Shown one piece after another: positions 26,551-36,601 of a DNA stretch of 64,000 nt. The position numbers and the translations under genes were made by a program. The stretch comes from JANJUB01 sp040081075 (GTDB taxonomy: Bacteria > Armatimonadota > Fimbriimonadia > Fimbriimonadales > Fimbriimonadaceae): the NCBI GenBank assembly GCA_040081075.1, contig JBEBHJ010000009.1, positions 1-64,000 of the forward strand, written 5' to 3'. Below the pieces are notes generated by a model. It was not told the DNA's origin, made no database searches, and worked only from the letters and a program-made list of their open reading frames with translations. Numbering within the stretch: the first letter of the stretch is position 1; each line of letters starts with the position of its first letter.

Positions 26551-28488
26551 TTACCCGAGGCTAGGTCCCGGCTCTAGTCGCGTAGCGGATAGGCCGACTG
26601 GTTCAGTCGACTCCGCTGGTTCGTTTGCCGCTTCGGGGGGTGGCTCAGGCAAAGGCGGAAGCAACTGCCCGTCCATCACCATAAGGAACTCGTCTCGGTC
26701 AAGAGTTTCTCTTTCAAGGAGAGCGTGTACACAGGCATCCAGCTTCGAACGATTTTCAGTGAGAATTTCGCTGGCACGAGCATGGCAACGATCCACAATC
26801 GCGCGAACTTCTTCGTCAATGCTCTTGGCAATATCCTCCGAGTAGTTTCGCTCGTCATTGTAATCTCTGCCCAAGAACGGATTGTGCGCTCGTCTCCCAA
26901 GGGCAAGCGTTCCCAACTTCTCGCTCATTCCGTACTCGCAAACCATCGCGCGGGCAATTCGGGTCACCCTTTCAAGATCGTTGGAAGCACCTGTCCAAAC
27001 TTTGCCGAACACAACTTCTTCGGCAACTCGACCACCCAACAAGGCCGTGATGTCATCCTGCAGCTCGTCCTTGGAGACCAAGAACTTATCCGTATCGGGC
27101 ATTTGCCAGGTTGAACCAAGCGACATACCGCGCGGCAAAATCGTAACCTTGTGAACCGGGTCAGCATCGGTGAGCAATTCACCCACCACGGCGTGTCCGG
27201 CTTCATGATAAGCAATCACCTCACGCTCTTTCGGGTCGATTACGCGGCTTCGACGTTCGGGTCCTGCTACGGCTCGGTCTAGAGCTTCTTCCAACTCTGA
27301 TTGCCCAATTTTAGACTTGTTTCGTCGAGCGGCAAGGAGCGCGCCCTCATTGAGCATGTTGGCCAGGTCAGCCCCGGTAAACCCAATCGTTCGCTTGGCA
27401 ATCTTGCTCAAATCAACATCCGTTTCAACGGGTTTGCCTTTAGCGTGAATCTTAAGAATCGCTTCTCGACCGCGCGCATCAGGCCCATCAACCACGATTT
27501 GGCGATCAAAACGGCCCGGTCGTAGCAAAGCTGGGTCCAGAACGTCGGGGCGGTTCGTCGCGGCGATCATGATGACTCCGCTGTTCGGGTCAAAGCCGTC
27601 CATTTCAACCAGAAGTTGGTTCAAGGTCTGTTCGCGTTCGTCGTGACCGCCGCCCATACCGGCACCGCGTTGACGTCCGACCGCATCAATTTCATCAATA
27701 AAGATCAGTGAAGGGCGATGAGCCTTAGCCGTTTCAAAAAGGTCGCGAACTCGGGCTGCGCCAACACCAACGAACATTTCTACAAAATCGGAGCCACTGA
27801 TGTGGAAGAAAGGAACTCCAGCCTCACCTGCAATCGCCCGGGCAAGGTAGGTTTTGCCGACTCCGGGAGGGCCAGTTAGCAAAATTCCGCGGGGGATCTT
27901 AGCGCCAAGTGCCGTGTATTTCTTCGTATTGCGCAAGAAATCAACAATTTCAAACAGTTCCTGCTTCGCTTCTTCGATGCCGGCCACATCGTCGAAAGTC
28001 ACTTTCGGCGTGTTCTCACCTACTCGGCGGGCCTTGGAGCGACCAAAATTCATCGCCTGATTGCCCCCCATTTGGGCAGGCTTGATCAAAAGGAAGTAGA
28101 AGGCGGCTAAAAACAGAAGGGGAATCGCGATGAATGAGATCAAGCCCGTGATTGCCGTGCTTGCGGGTGCCGTTAGGTAGTTAAACGGAACCTTTTTCTC
28201 GGTCATCAGCGCCGACAACTTTGATCCCGCTTCTGATTCGGGAATAGGAACTTGAGCGAAGTACTTCGTGCCATCCTTCAACGTTCCTTCCATGCGGCTC
28301 ATCTGCCACTTGGCGTCTTGGACGTTGCCAGCTGATACTTCGTCATAAAAAACGCTGGTCGTTAACTCCTTAGGTGCAGCTTGGCCAAAAAGACCTACTC
28401 CGCTACTTCCACCGGTCCAGTTGGCGATCGCGATGATGGCTAGTATTCCAAGGAATACTCCGACTAAAATTTTTGATCCTTTATTCAA
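26551..28488 (-). CDS. ftsH: ATP-dependent zinc metalloprotease FtsH
   Basis: This is a membrane-anchored AAA+ protease that degrades misassembled membrane and regulatory proteins. Two membrane helices (about 7-23 and 113-135) flank a periplasmic domain. The AAA module has Walker A GPPGVGKT (206-213), the pore loop MFVGVGA, Walker B LIFIDEID (261-268) and the second region of homology (ATNRPDVLDPALLRPGRFDR). The protease site HEAGH is at 428-432. Length 645 is standard. It lies 66 bp downstream of tilS, a gene pair often kept together in bacteria. Confidence 0.97.
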   Translation of the reverse strand: MNKGSKILVGVFLGILAIIAIANWTGGSSGVGLFGQAAPKELTTSVFYDEVSAGNVQDAKWQMSRMEGTLKDGTKYFAQVPIPESEAGSKLSALMTEKKVPFNYLTAPASTAITGLISFIAIPLLFLAAFYFLLIKPAQMGGNQAMNFGRSKARRVGENTPKVTFDDVAGIEEAKQELFEIVDFLRNTKKYTALGAKIPRGILLTGPPGVGKTYLARAIAGEAGVPFFHISGSDFVEMFVGVGAARVRDLFETAKAHRPSLIFIDEIDAVGRQRGAGMGGGHDEREQTLNQLLVEMDGFDPNSGVIMIAATNRPDVLDPALLRPGRFDRQIVVDGPDARGREAILKIHAKGKPVETDVDLSKIAKRTIGFTGADLANMLNEGALLAARRNKSKIGQSELEEALDRAVAGPERRSRVIDPKEREVIAYHEAGHAVVGELLTDADPVHKVTILPRGMSLGSTWQMPDTDKFLVSKDELQDDITALLGGRVAEEVVFGKVWTGASNDLERVTRIARAMVCEYGMSEKLGTLALGRRAHNPFLGRDYNDERNYSEDIAKSIDEEVRAIVDRCHARASEILTENRSKLDACVHALLERETLDRDEFLMVMDGQLLPPLPEPPPEAANEPAESTEPVGLSATRLEPGPSLG

Positions 28489-28554
28489 AAAGTTCTCCGT
28501 TACTCATAACTCTGAGTTCCCTTACGTCTGCGAAGCGCTCGTCGTTTCGAGTTT

Positions 28555-29919
28555 CTAAAGCGCACGCAAAGAAAGCGCGTATGCCGACACCGTATGAGGA
28601 GTGGGTCTTACGCGCTCTGAAATACAAACACCAGGAATCCAGATAGGCCCTAGGATATCACAGATAATCGGCAAACGCTTGCGTGCGGCTTGAGAAAGTT
28701 TCGCTTCGGAGAGCAAATCTGCAACTTTTCTTTCACGATCGAAGCCAAGCGGCATCAATCTATCGCCGGCTTCGAAACTGCGAAAGTAGAGATCGCCCTT
28801 AAGTTTCGATCGATCCAAGTGGACATCAAGTGTCGCTCTTTTTTGGGAAGCATCTATCGAAGAATCAATTTGGCGAGCCTCCAAAACCCATCCGAACACA
28901 TCGCTCTCGGTTTGGCCGGGGATCGTCAGCGGGTATCGAAACGGTTCGTCTGTCGCCAATTCTCGCACATGAATGGAGTCGATATCCCATTCCAAAACCA
29001 CGTTCTCACCTTCCGCCGTAATACTTCCCTTGTCGCCAACCCCAACGATCAGGGATTGCTCGTACGTGAGTTCAGCACCAAGGCTCTTTGCTGCGAGGCG
29101 CAGAGCCCGGCGATAGAGCGCAGGGGGGATTGATTCTAACTGTCGCCGATCAAAGGCCGCCTCGCAATCCATGCTCAAGAATCGCAGTTCACCGTTCAGA
29201 GGGCGTTCCGCTTGCTCAAGGGCCGCCGCCGCCATGCCATCGAGAAGGCGGTTGTCTTCGTCCGCCAAGTTTGCAAGACGCACGACTGCTTCATCAACAA
29301 GCGGATTGATTTGCCTAAGTTCGGGCAAGACGTTGCTTCGCACGCGAACCCTGGAAAAGGATTCATCGAAGTTTGCCGGGTCGTCGTGGGTCCAAAGCTC
29401 CTGCTCTAAACAATAGGCTCTCGTTTCGCTTCGGGTGAATGGGAGGATGGGCCGGATGATGCCATCACGAGAAGAACTAATCCCGGCGAGACCGGCGAGG
29501 CCACTCCCGCGGGTGAGGTGGAGTAGGACAGTCTCAACGTGATCGTCCTTGGTGTGGCCAGTCGCAATCAGATTTGCGTTCAGGCGATGGGCCACGGAGC
29601 GCAAAAAAGAATATCGAGCGGTCCGACCGGCTTCCTCCAACCCGATCTTGTGATCCTTGGCGATAAGGGGAACGTCAGCACGCCCGCTTACGAATGGGAT
29701 TTCTAGATTTTCGCAAAACGTCCGACATCGGGTCTCCTCTTCATCGGCTTCGGCCCTTTGTCCGTGGTGGAGATGCGCCCCAATTACATCAACGTCCAGT
29801 CGTTTGAGGAGATGGAGCAGGCAGGTCGAATCAGGCCCGCCGCTATACGCAACCACAACGGTGGCTCGGCCAGGAATTAATCCACTCAAAGCTAAGTGAT
29901 GCCGTAACCGATCAAGCAT
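28555..29919 (-). CDS. tilS: tRNA(Ile)-lysidine synthetase
   Basis: TilS changes C34 to lysidine in the CAU-anticodon tRNA-Ile so that it reads AUA. The PP-ATPase loop VVAYSGGPDSTCLLHLL is near the N-terminus, followed by ATGHTKDDHVETVLLHLTRGSGLAGL, the family core. C-terminal substrate-binding and TilS-C regions follow. The ATG at 29919 gives 454 residues and overlaps the RND pump stop by 8 bp; the longer frame to 29970 would extend further into that gene. The overlap suggests read-through from the efflux operon. Confidence 0.93.
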   Translation of the reverse strand: MLDRLRHHLALSGLIPGRATVVVAYSGGPDSTCLLHLLKRLDVDVIGAHLHHGQRAEADEEETRCRTFCENLEIPFVSGRADVPLIAKDHKIGLEEAGRTARYSFLRSVAHRLNANLIATGHTKDDHVETVLLHLTRGSGLAGLAGISSSRDGIIRPILPFTRSETRAYCLEQELWTHDDPANFDESFSRVRVRSNVLPELRQINPLVDEAVVRLANLADEDNRLLDGMAAAALEQAERPLNGELRFLSMDCEAAFDRRQLESIPPALYRRALRLAAKSLGAELTYEQSLIVGVGDKGSITAEGENVVLEWDIDSIHVRELATDEPFRYPLTIPGQTESDVFGWVLEARQIDSSIDASQKRATLDVHLDRSKLKGDLYFRSFEAGDRLMPLGFDRERKVADLLSEAKLSQAARKRLPIICDILGPIWIPGVCISERVRPTPHTVSAYALSLRAL

Positions 29920-32900
29920 CTGGGATTTCGTCCTGGAATGCTTGCAAGGCTCGCGATTGCTCCTCGTCAAGAGCTCTTAGCTCCTGTTTTCGCTTGCGAC
30001 GATTCACAAACACTTGGCTTAGATCATCGAATATCGTGTATGAACAAGGGATTACGAGCAAAGTCAACAGGGTTGAGAGTGTAATGCCTCCGATGATCGA
30101 AATGCCGATTGTTTCGCGGAACTCCGAACCACGACCAAGGGCTAAGGCAACCGGGAGGATGCCCAAGATCAAGGCCAACGTCGTCATCGAGATAGGTCGC
30201 AATCGAATGGGGCCAGCCTTCAGGATTGCCTCTTCGCGATTCATTCCTTCCGCCCGAAGCGTATTCGTGTAGTCCACCAAAAGAATGGCGTTCTTGCCCA
30301 CCAGGCCAACGAGGGTGATAAGACCGATGAATCCGATGATGTTGAAGGTCTTGTCCGTTATCATCAAGGCGAGCAAGGCTCCAACCATCGCCTGAGGCTG
30401 CGCGAGCTGGATGATGAGCGGATAGAGCATGTTCTCAAACAACGCGGCGAGCAGCATGTAAACCAGGACAAAGCCAATCAGCAGAGCGGTTATCAAATAG
30501 ACGCCTTCGCGAGCTTGAAAATCAGCCTGACCGAGGTCTTTCTGGATGACTCCTTCCGGGATCAACTTATTGTCTTTGATATAGGCCTTGATTTCTTCCT
30601 GAGCGTTACCCGCGGCTGCACCAGGCAACAAATCGGCCGTAAGGCGCACTTCCTCGGCTCGGTCTCGCCGCTCAATTTTGTCAACTCCAACACCTTGGAC
30701 CAAGTTCGCCACATCGGGAACATAGACCGGGTTGCCTTGATAAAACGAGATTGGAATTTGCTTGACCATTTCGGGGTCGTTGCGGTCGTCATAGTCCAAC
30801 ATGACGCGCACGTCGTACTCCTGACCACTCACCCGGAACTTGGTATCACGGTTCCCCTCGTATAAAACGCGCATCGTTGCGGCCAGGTCGGCAACCGTCA
30901 AACCAACATCGGCGAGGCGGTTTCGATCCGGAATCGCTCTGACCTCGGGCTTGCCGGGCTTGGAAGAAACGTCAGGATTAATAACGTTCTTAATCGCGCC
31001 ATTTTGCAGTTTGAGCCGGATATTATCAACGGTCTTAACCAGCAGCTCACGGTCATCACCCGTAAACGACATTTGAATTGGCGGTCCAAAGCCAACTCCC
31101 CCGGCTGCAGAAACCGTCACCTTCGCGCCCGCAAGTCGACCGACCTGCTCGGTAAGTTGCGCGGCAACATCGGTGTCGGCAATTCTTCGGGTGCCACGAT
31201 GCTCACCTGTACCCATCGGAGAGAACTTATCCTTAAGGGTCACCGAAACAGAGGCGCGGTTTGAACCGGAACTCGCAACACTAAAACCAGCCGCTCCAGA
31301 GCCCGATGATCCGACCGAAGATCGAACATATCTCGTTTCGGGGTGAGCTTGGCAAATCTTCTCGATGCGCTCCACCACAGCGGTCGTTTCCGCGAGGTTT
31401 GAACCAGGTGGTAGTTCGATGGAGACACTGACCTGACCGCCGTCGCTGGGCGGGAAGAATCCTCCCTTGAAGATGGCTTCGCCCTTAAAATCAGCCCATC
31501 CTCTTCCCAGGAACATCGCCGCAATGAAAACGACGCCCACCAGAGCAGCACCACCCATAAAACGAGCTTTAAAATGGGGCGAGAAAAAGTTCGAGATGAA
31601 GGCAACAACCCCAGCAATGACCCAAAAAGAGACAGCGCCTGCCAAAGTCATTTGAATGAATTTTGCCGGCGCCGTAGCCGTTAGCAACATAGCAAATACC
31701 GCCATACCGCCGATCGCCGCTTTTGCCCGAAGTGCACCGTCTGGAACTTTCTTTGGCCAGTAGTTGATTCCGAATGCGATAAAGCCGACAGCTAGCGATA
31801 AAATCAACATGATCAAGCCGGGACCGGGTTGGGGGCCAGCATCTCCTTTCGAAAAGAAGAAGGCTTCCTTTGGCACGAAACCGCCAACGATGACCATCGC
31901 AACCGCCACGAGCGAGATATTGCCCGTCACAAAAACAAACCAGCGGTGATTGAGAGCCCAGACGAGAATGCGTCGATAGAACTCCCTAAATGCGTCAAAG
32001 CGGCGCTCAAACCATCCAGCAAAGCCTTTGTCAAAGTGCTCCACGTTTTCGCCCTTTCGATACCAGCGAGCCGCTAACATCGGCGTGATCGTAAACGAGA
32101 CAAACAAGGAAATCAGAACACAAACAGCGAACCCAATTCCAAGCGGACGGAAGAACTGACCCACGATACCGCCCATGGTTCCGATCGGGAGGAAGACAAC
32201 AACGTCTGCCAGGGTAATCGCAATGGCCGCCAAGCCAATTTCTGCTCGACCGTTTAGAGCAGCTTCCCGGGGATCCTCTCCCATTTGAAGGTGACGGTAA
32301 ATGTTTTCAAGGACTACAATCGCGTCATCCACAAGCACGCCGACGGCAAGCGAAAGAGCGAGCATGGAGAGATTGTTGATCGTAAAGCCAAGCAACTTCA
32401 TAACGATATAAGTTGCAAATATACAAACCGGAATCGCGATAGCGACAATCAACATGCCCCTGAAGTTGTGCAAGAAGATATAGACAATGAGTGAAACAAG
32501 GAGGATGCCGAACCACAGGGAGAAGTTCAAATCATCTATAGAGTCTTTGATTATCGAACTTTGAGTTCTCGTGACTTGGCAAGTGACGCCATACTTGTTT
32601 TGGAGTTGCTCAAGTAGGTTCAAGGAGCCCTTTCCAGACTTCTCCACCTTTGCGGCAACCTTTTCGGCAGTTATCTCTGGCGCATTGGCATCGCCCATGA
32701 TGGCGGTCGCGATATCGACGGCGTTTCCTTCTCGCGTCTTCTGAATCGTAAGTGCGACTGTCTCCAGACCATTGATTCGGCTGAACTGTGTGCGTTCGCG
32801 CGAACCATCTACAACGTCAGCGACATCTCCGAGGCGAATGACCTTACCCTTGGCATTGGGGTTTTGAGGGTCAGAAATAGTCAGAACGGTATTCTTGATA

Positions 32901-33616
32901 TCGTCAACCGTCTTGAATTCACCAAGAACACGAACGGCGTATTCTTGGGTGCCTGTCACCATCCGTCCACTCGGCACGTTCAAGGTAGCTGCTTGGATGG
33001 CGCGTTGAATAGGAATGATGCCTAACCCGTAGGAGAGCAGCGCATCCTTCTTGATCCGAACTTGAAGTTCTCGCACTTCGCCACCGGAAACTTCTACGCT
33101 AGCGACCCCAGGGATTTGGGCAAATCGATCTTTGAGCGTATTATCGGCGAGATCCCGTAACTCGCGCAAGCTCAATCGCTTGCTGCTGAGAGTCATGCTC
33201 ATTACGGGCTCGGTGCTTGAGTCAGCTTTTGCGATCGTCGGTTTCTCGACTCCAGTTGGCAGTTGTCCCACAACTTGGTCAACTTTTCCACGAGCGTCGT
33301 TCAGCGCGACATCCATGTTAGTGCCGATCTCGAAGTTGGCAACAACCACCGAAAGGCCCTCTTGGGAGGTGCTGGTGACTTCGCGGATTCCGGCAACCCC
33401 GGAAACAGCTTCTTCGATCGGTTTGGAAATCAGCGTATTGACTTCATCAGGGCCCGCGCCAGGGTACACAGTTGCGACCGATACAACACCAAATTGGACC
33501 TCTGGGTTTTGCTCTACTCGCATTCCTCGATAGGAGAGGATGCCCATGAGCATGACGACCAGCATGATCATCAGCATGAAAACCGGTCGCGCAATCGCGA
33601 TTCGGGTTAATCCCAT
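29912..33616 (-). CDS. RND efflux pump (HAE1-like) with extra transmembrane insertion
   Basis: This is the inner-membrane proton-driven pump of a tripartite efflux system. Family marks: RPVFMLMIMLVVMLMGILSY (TM1), the Asp-Asp proton relay in LAVGVLVDDAIVVLENIYRH (TM4), and GLVGKNAILLVDYTN (TM10, Lys). At 1234 residues it is about 180 longer than AcrB. Residues about 577-718, after TM7 and before the second porter domain (FPPSDGGQVSVSIELPPG), hold about four additional hydrophobic segments (600-618, 634-650, 657-677, 687-704). It is third in the operon behind tolC and adaptor genes, and abuts the adaptor stop. Confidence 0.93.
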   Translation of the reverse strand: MGLTRIAIARPVFMLMIMLVVMLMGILSYRGMRVEQNPEVQFGVVSVATVYPGAGPDEVNTLISKPIEEAVSGVAGIREVTSTSQEGLSVVVANFEIGTNMDVALNDARGKVDQVVGQLPTGVEKPTIAKADSSTEPVMSMTLSSKRLSLRELRDLADNTLKDRFAQIPGVASVEVSGGEVRELQVRIKKDALLSYGLGIIPIQRAIQAATLNVPSGRMVTGTQEYAVRVLGEFKTVDDIKNTVLTISDPQNPNAKGKVIRLGDVADVVDGSRERTQFSRINGLETVALTIQKTREGNAVDIATAIMGDANAPEITAEKVAAKVEKSGKGSLNLLEQLQNKYGVTCQVTRTQSSIIKDSIDDLNFSLWFGILLVSLIVYIFLHNFRGMLIVAIAIPVCIFATYIVMKLLGFTINNLSMLALSLAVGVLVDDAIVVLENIYRHLQMGEDPREAALNGRAEIGLAAIAITLADVVVFLPIGTMGGIVGQFFRPLGIGFAVCVLISLFVSFTITPMLAARWYRKGENVEHFDKGFAGWFERRFDAFREFYRRILVWALNHRWFVFVTGNISLVAVAMVIVGGFVPKEAFFFSKGDAGPQPGPGLIMLILSLAVGFIAFGINYWPKKVPDGALRAKAAIGGMAVFAMLLTATAPAKFIQMTLAGAVSFWVIAGVVAFISNFFSPHFKARFMGGAALVGVVFIAAMFLGRGWADFKGEAIFKGGFFPPSDGGQVSVSIELPPGSNLAETTAVVERIEKICQAHPETRYVRSSVGSSGSGAAGFSVASSGSNRASVSVTLKDKFSPMGTGEHRGTRRIADTDVAAQLTEQVGRLAGAKVTVSAAGGVGFGPPIQMSFTGDDRELLVKTVDNIRLKLQNGAIKNVINPDVSSKPGKPEVRAIPDRNRLADVGLTVADLAATMRVLYEGNRDTKFRVSGQEYDVRVMLDYDDRNDPEMVKQIPISFYQGNPVYVPDVANLVQGVGVDKIERRDRAEEVRLTADLLPGAAAGNAQEEIKAYIKDNKLIPEGVIQKDLGQADFQAREGVYLITALLIGFVLVYMLLAALFENMLYPLIIQLAQPQAMVGALLALMITDKTFNIIGFIGLITLVGLVGKNAILLVDYTNTLRAEGMNREEAILKAGPIRLRPISMTTLALILGILPVALALGRGSEFRETIGISIIGGITLSTLLTLLVIPCSYTIFDDLSQVFVNRRKRKQELRALDEEQSRALQAFQDEIPDA

Positions 33617-35052
33617 TAAGCTCCTGACTCCACCTTGATCGAGGATCCTTCATCAAGGTCACTCTGCCCGCGAACAACGATTTTGTCCCCCGGTTGGATT
33701 CCCGTAACTTGGGTTACGCCCTTTGAAGCGATCCCCGGTCGCACCTCAACCATCTTGGCCTTGCCGCTGACAGCAACAAAGACGACGTCCTTCTCTCCCC
33801 GCCGAATGATGCTCCCTGAGGGAACCACTGTGGCATTAGGAATCGTGTTCAGCGTTACATCGCCACGCGCGTACATACCGGGCTTGACCATATTTGAGAA
33901 TGGGATTCTCACACGGGCTTTGAACAAGCGACCAATGCTGCTTGCCGAAGGGCTGATGCTTACAACCGTTCCGATGAAGGACTGATTGTCGATACCGTCA
34001 ATCTTAATACTGACAGCGTTTCCTGCGCGGATTTGAGCCATGACTTTGGCCGGAAATTCCCCTTCAAAGTAGGTTCCCCCGGCTCCAATAATTCGAGCTA
34101 CCGGTGTTCCCGCCCCAAGCACTGTTCCAACTTGAGCGGGCTTACCCTGAACTCGGCCAGATAGCGGAGCGCGAATCTTGAGGTCTTCAAGGCTCTGGCG
34201 GGCCAAGCTCAGTCCCGATCTTGCCCCTTCCAGATTGGCGCGCGCGGTCACGACTTGATCGTTCAGCAACACATCAAGACTCTTATTCGCGCGTGCTGAT
34301 TTGACGGCCTCTTCTGCCTGCCGAACTGCCTCACGGGCGGCGGTAATGTCTTCAGGGCGGCTCCAATTACGAGTCATAGCTTGTTGCTGAATCGCTTGCT
34401 CATATTGGGAAAAGGCGGCTTGGAACGCATTTTCGGCTTGATCAAATCGCTGTTGGCTAGATGCGCCCTCGCGATACAAAGTCGCTTGGCGATCTCGTTC
34501 CTTTTTGGCAGTTTCCATGTTCGACTTCGCCGAAGCCACAGCAGCATCGGCTTGCTTTCGCTCCTCATCTCTGGCTCCGCGAACTACTTTTTGCAACTGA
34601 GCTTGGGCCGAGCGAAGCTGGGCTAGGGCTTGGGCAACCGCGGCAGCCGAACGGCTAGGTCCGATGCGTGCGTTAGAAATCGCTTGATTTAGCTGGCTCT
34701 GGGCTGCTCCGACCTGTGACGTTGCTTGACGAATTTGAATCATCTGATTGGTGGAATCGAGGTAAGCGATGACTTGGCCCGCGGTGACATCATCCCCATC
34801 TCGGACGTGCATGGAAACAATCCTTCCCGGGATCTTTGCGGCAACCGTAACGTCATCCGAGGTCGTGACTTCGCCAGTAATCGGCAAGGTTTCAAACAAG
34901 GTCATGGTTGTGGCTGGCTTCACCTCCACAACGCGAGTTGGATCGGACACGATCTTCTGAGTTCGTTGCCCCTGCTTTTGCGCGTCACGGTTTACGCATC
35001 CACCGACCGCGAACGCGGCCGCCAGTCCAAAAATCAACAGTCTTTGATTCAA
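33616..35052 (-). CDS. efflux RND periplasmic adaptor (membrane fusion) lipoprotein
   Basis: The adaptor links the RND pump to the TolC-type duct. The N-terminal signal ends AFAVGGC (lipobox, Cys 19), so it is anchored to the inner membrane. Barrel-sandwich halves flank a long coiled-coil hairpin (about 105-270, repeats such as ARQSLEDLKIRAPLSG), then a beta-barrel domain (AGNAVSIKIDGIDN) and membrane-proximal domain. The 478-residue length is large because of the extended hairpin. Its stop and the next start share a base region at 33616, and its start overlaps the tolC stop. Confidence 0.93.
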   Translation of the reverse strand: MNQRLLIFGLAAAFAVGGCVNRDAQKQGQRTQKIVSDPTRVVEVKPATTMTLFETLPITGEVTTSDDVTVAAKIPGRIVSMHVRDGDDVTAGQVIAYLDSTNQMIQIRQATSQVGAAQSQLNQAISNARIGPSRSAAAVAQALAQLRSAQAQLQKVVRGARDEERKQADAAVASAKSNMETAKKERDRQATLYREGASSQQRFDQAENAFQAAFSQYEQAIQQQAMTRNWSRPEDITAAREAVRQAEEAVKSARANKSLDVLLNDQVVTARANLEGARSGLSLARQSLEDLKIRAPLSGRVQGKPAQVGTVLGAGTPVARIIGAGGTYFEGEFPAKVMAQIRAGNAVSIKIDGIDNQSFIGTVVSISPSASSIGRLFKARVRIPFSNMVKPGMYARGDVTLNTIPNATVVPSGSIIRRGEKDVVFVAVSGKAKMVEVRPGIASKGVTQVTGIQPGDKIVVRGQSDLDEGSSIKVESGA

Positions 35053-36326
35053 TTCATGCCCTCCATGAGCGTTCCTCCGATCGCTCGCTCCAGTTCGGCG
35101 ACCGATCGAAGATAGTCATACTCCGCACTTACCAAGTTGGTCTTGGCGCGTGTGAGTTCGGTGTTAGCATCCGCCACTTCCAGCGGAATTCCTTCACCGT
35201 TCTGAAATCGTAGTGTTTGCAATCGAAAGGTCTCCTGAGCCAACTCAACCGATTTTTTCGCAACTGTGAGCCGAGATGCGGCATTTACAAGGTTTGCATG
35301 AGCTTGCCGGACCTCCAGAGAGATCCCAAGCGTAATCTGGTCTTGTTGAATTTTGACGAGCTCCTCGTCTTGCCGAGCTGCCTTGACCCGCGCTCGAGTC
35401 ACTCCAGAATCAAAAAGCGGGAAACTCAGGGCTAGCACCCCGAAAGTAGATCCGCTCGACCCGCCAAAACCGGTTTGGCCAAACGTGCGCGAGTGTTGAA
35501 CGCTTAGGTTGAGGCTAGGTAAATTGCCACGCTCTTCCACCTTCGTGAGGAAGGCTTGTAACTCGGTTTGGAGCTTCAGGGCCCTGACCTCCGGGCGTCG
35601 AGTTGAGGCAATTTTGATCAAATCCTCATCAGATTGATTAGTTGGCGTCCAGAATGTCGCGGACTCCAGCTCAAGTGGCGTTTCGATTGGCCGTCCGAGC
35701 GAGTTATTGAAAGAATTCTTGGCGATTTGGACAGCATTTTCCGCCTGAAGTTGATCATTCTCAGCCTGCCTAACCGCCGTTTCAAACCGCAGGACATCCA
35801 CTTTTGCGCGAGTCCCGGCCTTAAACTCGGCTTCGGCGTTAGCAAGTTTTTCCTTTGCACGGTCTACGCCTTCCCGAACAACGGCGAGTTGATTTTGGGC
35901 TTGGAGAACTTGAAAGTAACCGCGCTTAACATTGAGGCTAAGATCGTTCCGAGCCGTGTCGAGATTTGCGCGGTTTATCTCCAAGTTAAGGAGGGACCCT
36001 TTTATTGCCTTCCCGGTGACTCCCGCAATATCGAAAGGCATTGAAAAAGTCAGTTTCGCATCTTTGCTATCCGCGGGGCGAGTGACGATGGAGTTTCCGT
36101 TGAAATCCGAGGTCTGCGCCTTGTCCCACCTTGTGTAGCTCGCGTCAAGGACGATTTTGGGGCCGAGCTGGCCACGAGCTTCTCGAGCGCGCTGATTCGC
36201 CTTTTCAATATTCGAGTTTGCAACCCGGATTGAAAACGAATTTTGTTCGGCGAGCTTTATCGCATCGGAAAGGCTCAGTTTTGCGCCCTGAATCGCAAGG
36301 ATGGCGGCCAATGATAGGATGGTCAT
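35049..36326 (-). CDS. TolC-family outer-membrane efflux protein
   Basis: This 425-residue protein forms the outer-membrane exit duct. A short signal peptide (MTILSLAAILAIQGAKLS) is followed by two structurally equivalent repeats of long amphipathic helices and beta strands: LSDAIKLAEQNSFSIRVANSNIEKA at the start of repeat 1, and the RRPEVRALKLQTELQAF segment at the start of repeat 2. Its ATG overlaps the stop of the AbrB-like gene, and its stop overlaps the adaptor start, both by 4 bp, so the whole operon is translationally coupled. Confidence 0.92.
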   Translation of the reverse strand: MTILSLAAILAIQGAKLSLSDAIKLAEQNSFSIRVANSNIEKANQRAREARGQLGPKIVLDASYTRWDKAQTSDFNGNSIVTRPADSKDAKLTFSMPFDIAGVTGKAIKGSLLNLEINRANLDTARNDLSLNVKRGYFQVLQAQNQLAVVREGVDRAKEKLANAEAEFKAGTRAKVDVLRFETAVRQAENDQLQAENAVQIAKNSFNNSLGRPIETPLELESATFWTPTNQSDEDLIKIASTRRPEVRALKLQTELQAFLTKVEERGNLPSLNLSVQHSRTFGQTGFGGSSGSTFGVLALSFPLFDSGVTRARVKAARQDEELVKIQQDQITLGISLEVRQAHANLVNAASRLTVAKKSVELAQETFRLQTLRFQNGEGIPLEVADANTELTRAKTNLVSAEYDYLRSVAELERAIGGTLMEGMN

Positions 36327-36565
36327 GCTGTGTCCTCGTCTGCGATTTCTTGGGCCATGTCGAGTGTTCGCTGAAGTTCATCCATAAATCCCTGCAAAGC
36401 CCCAATCTTGAAAACCACCAGCCCTTGGTGGACCGGATGCTTCAATACCAACAATTTTTCTCCTGGTTGAAAATTCATATCTGCTCGGGCTTCGGCCGGA
36501 ATTACAATCTGGCCTCGCTCGCCCACTGTAACCGATTCATAAAACTGCGTTTTGTCACAAGCCAT
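36323..36565 (-). CDS. AbrB/MazE/SpoVT-type transcriptional regulator
   Basis: This 80-residue protein carries a swapped-hairpin DNA-binding domain (about 9-50): ESVTVGERGQIVIPAEARADMNFQPGEKLLVL, the standard G-Q-I-V-I-P-x-E-x-R core. A C-terminal helix (about 55-78) may mediate dimerisation. It is the first gene of the efflux operon, ATGA-coupled to tolC, so it probably regulates its own operon. Three TTTACA repeats in its upstream region are candidate operators. No toxin partner is present, which argues against a MazE-type antitoxin. Confidence 0.88.
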   Translation of the reverse strand: MACDKTQFYESVTVGERGQIVIPAEARADMNFQPGEKLLVLKHPVHQGLVVFKIGALQGFMDELQRTLDMAQEIADEDTA

Positions 36566-36566
36566 G

Positions 36567-36601
36567 TTTACACTAACTTTACATACAAATCATACTTTAC
36601 A
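36567..36601. promoter_or_regulatory. triple TTTACA repeat upstream of efflux operon
   Basis: TTTACA occurs at 36567-36572, 36578-36583 and 36596-36601, read as TGTAAA on the - strand, just upstream of the regulator start at 36565. Offsets are 11 and 18 bp. This 88-bp gap also separates the divergent DUF4127 gene. On the - strand a TATGAT-like -10 lies between the first two distal copies. Candidate operator for the AbrB-like protein; not proved. Confidence 0.45.
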
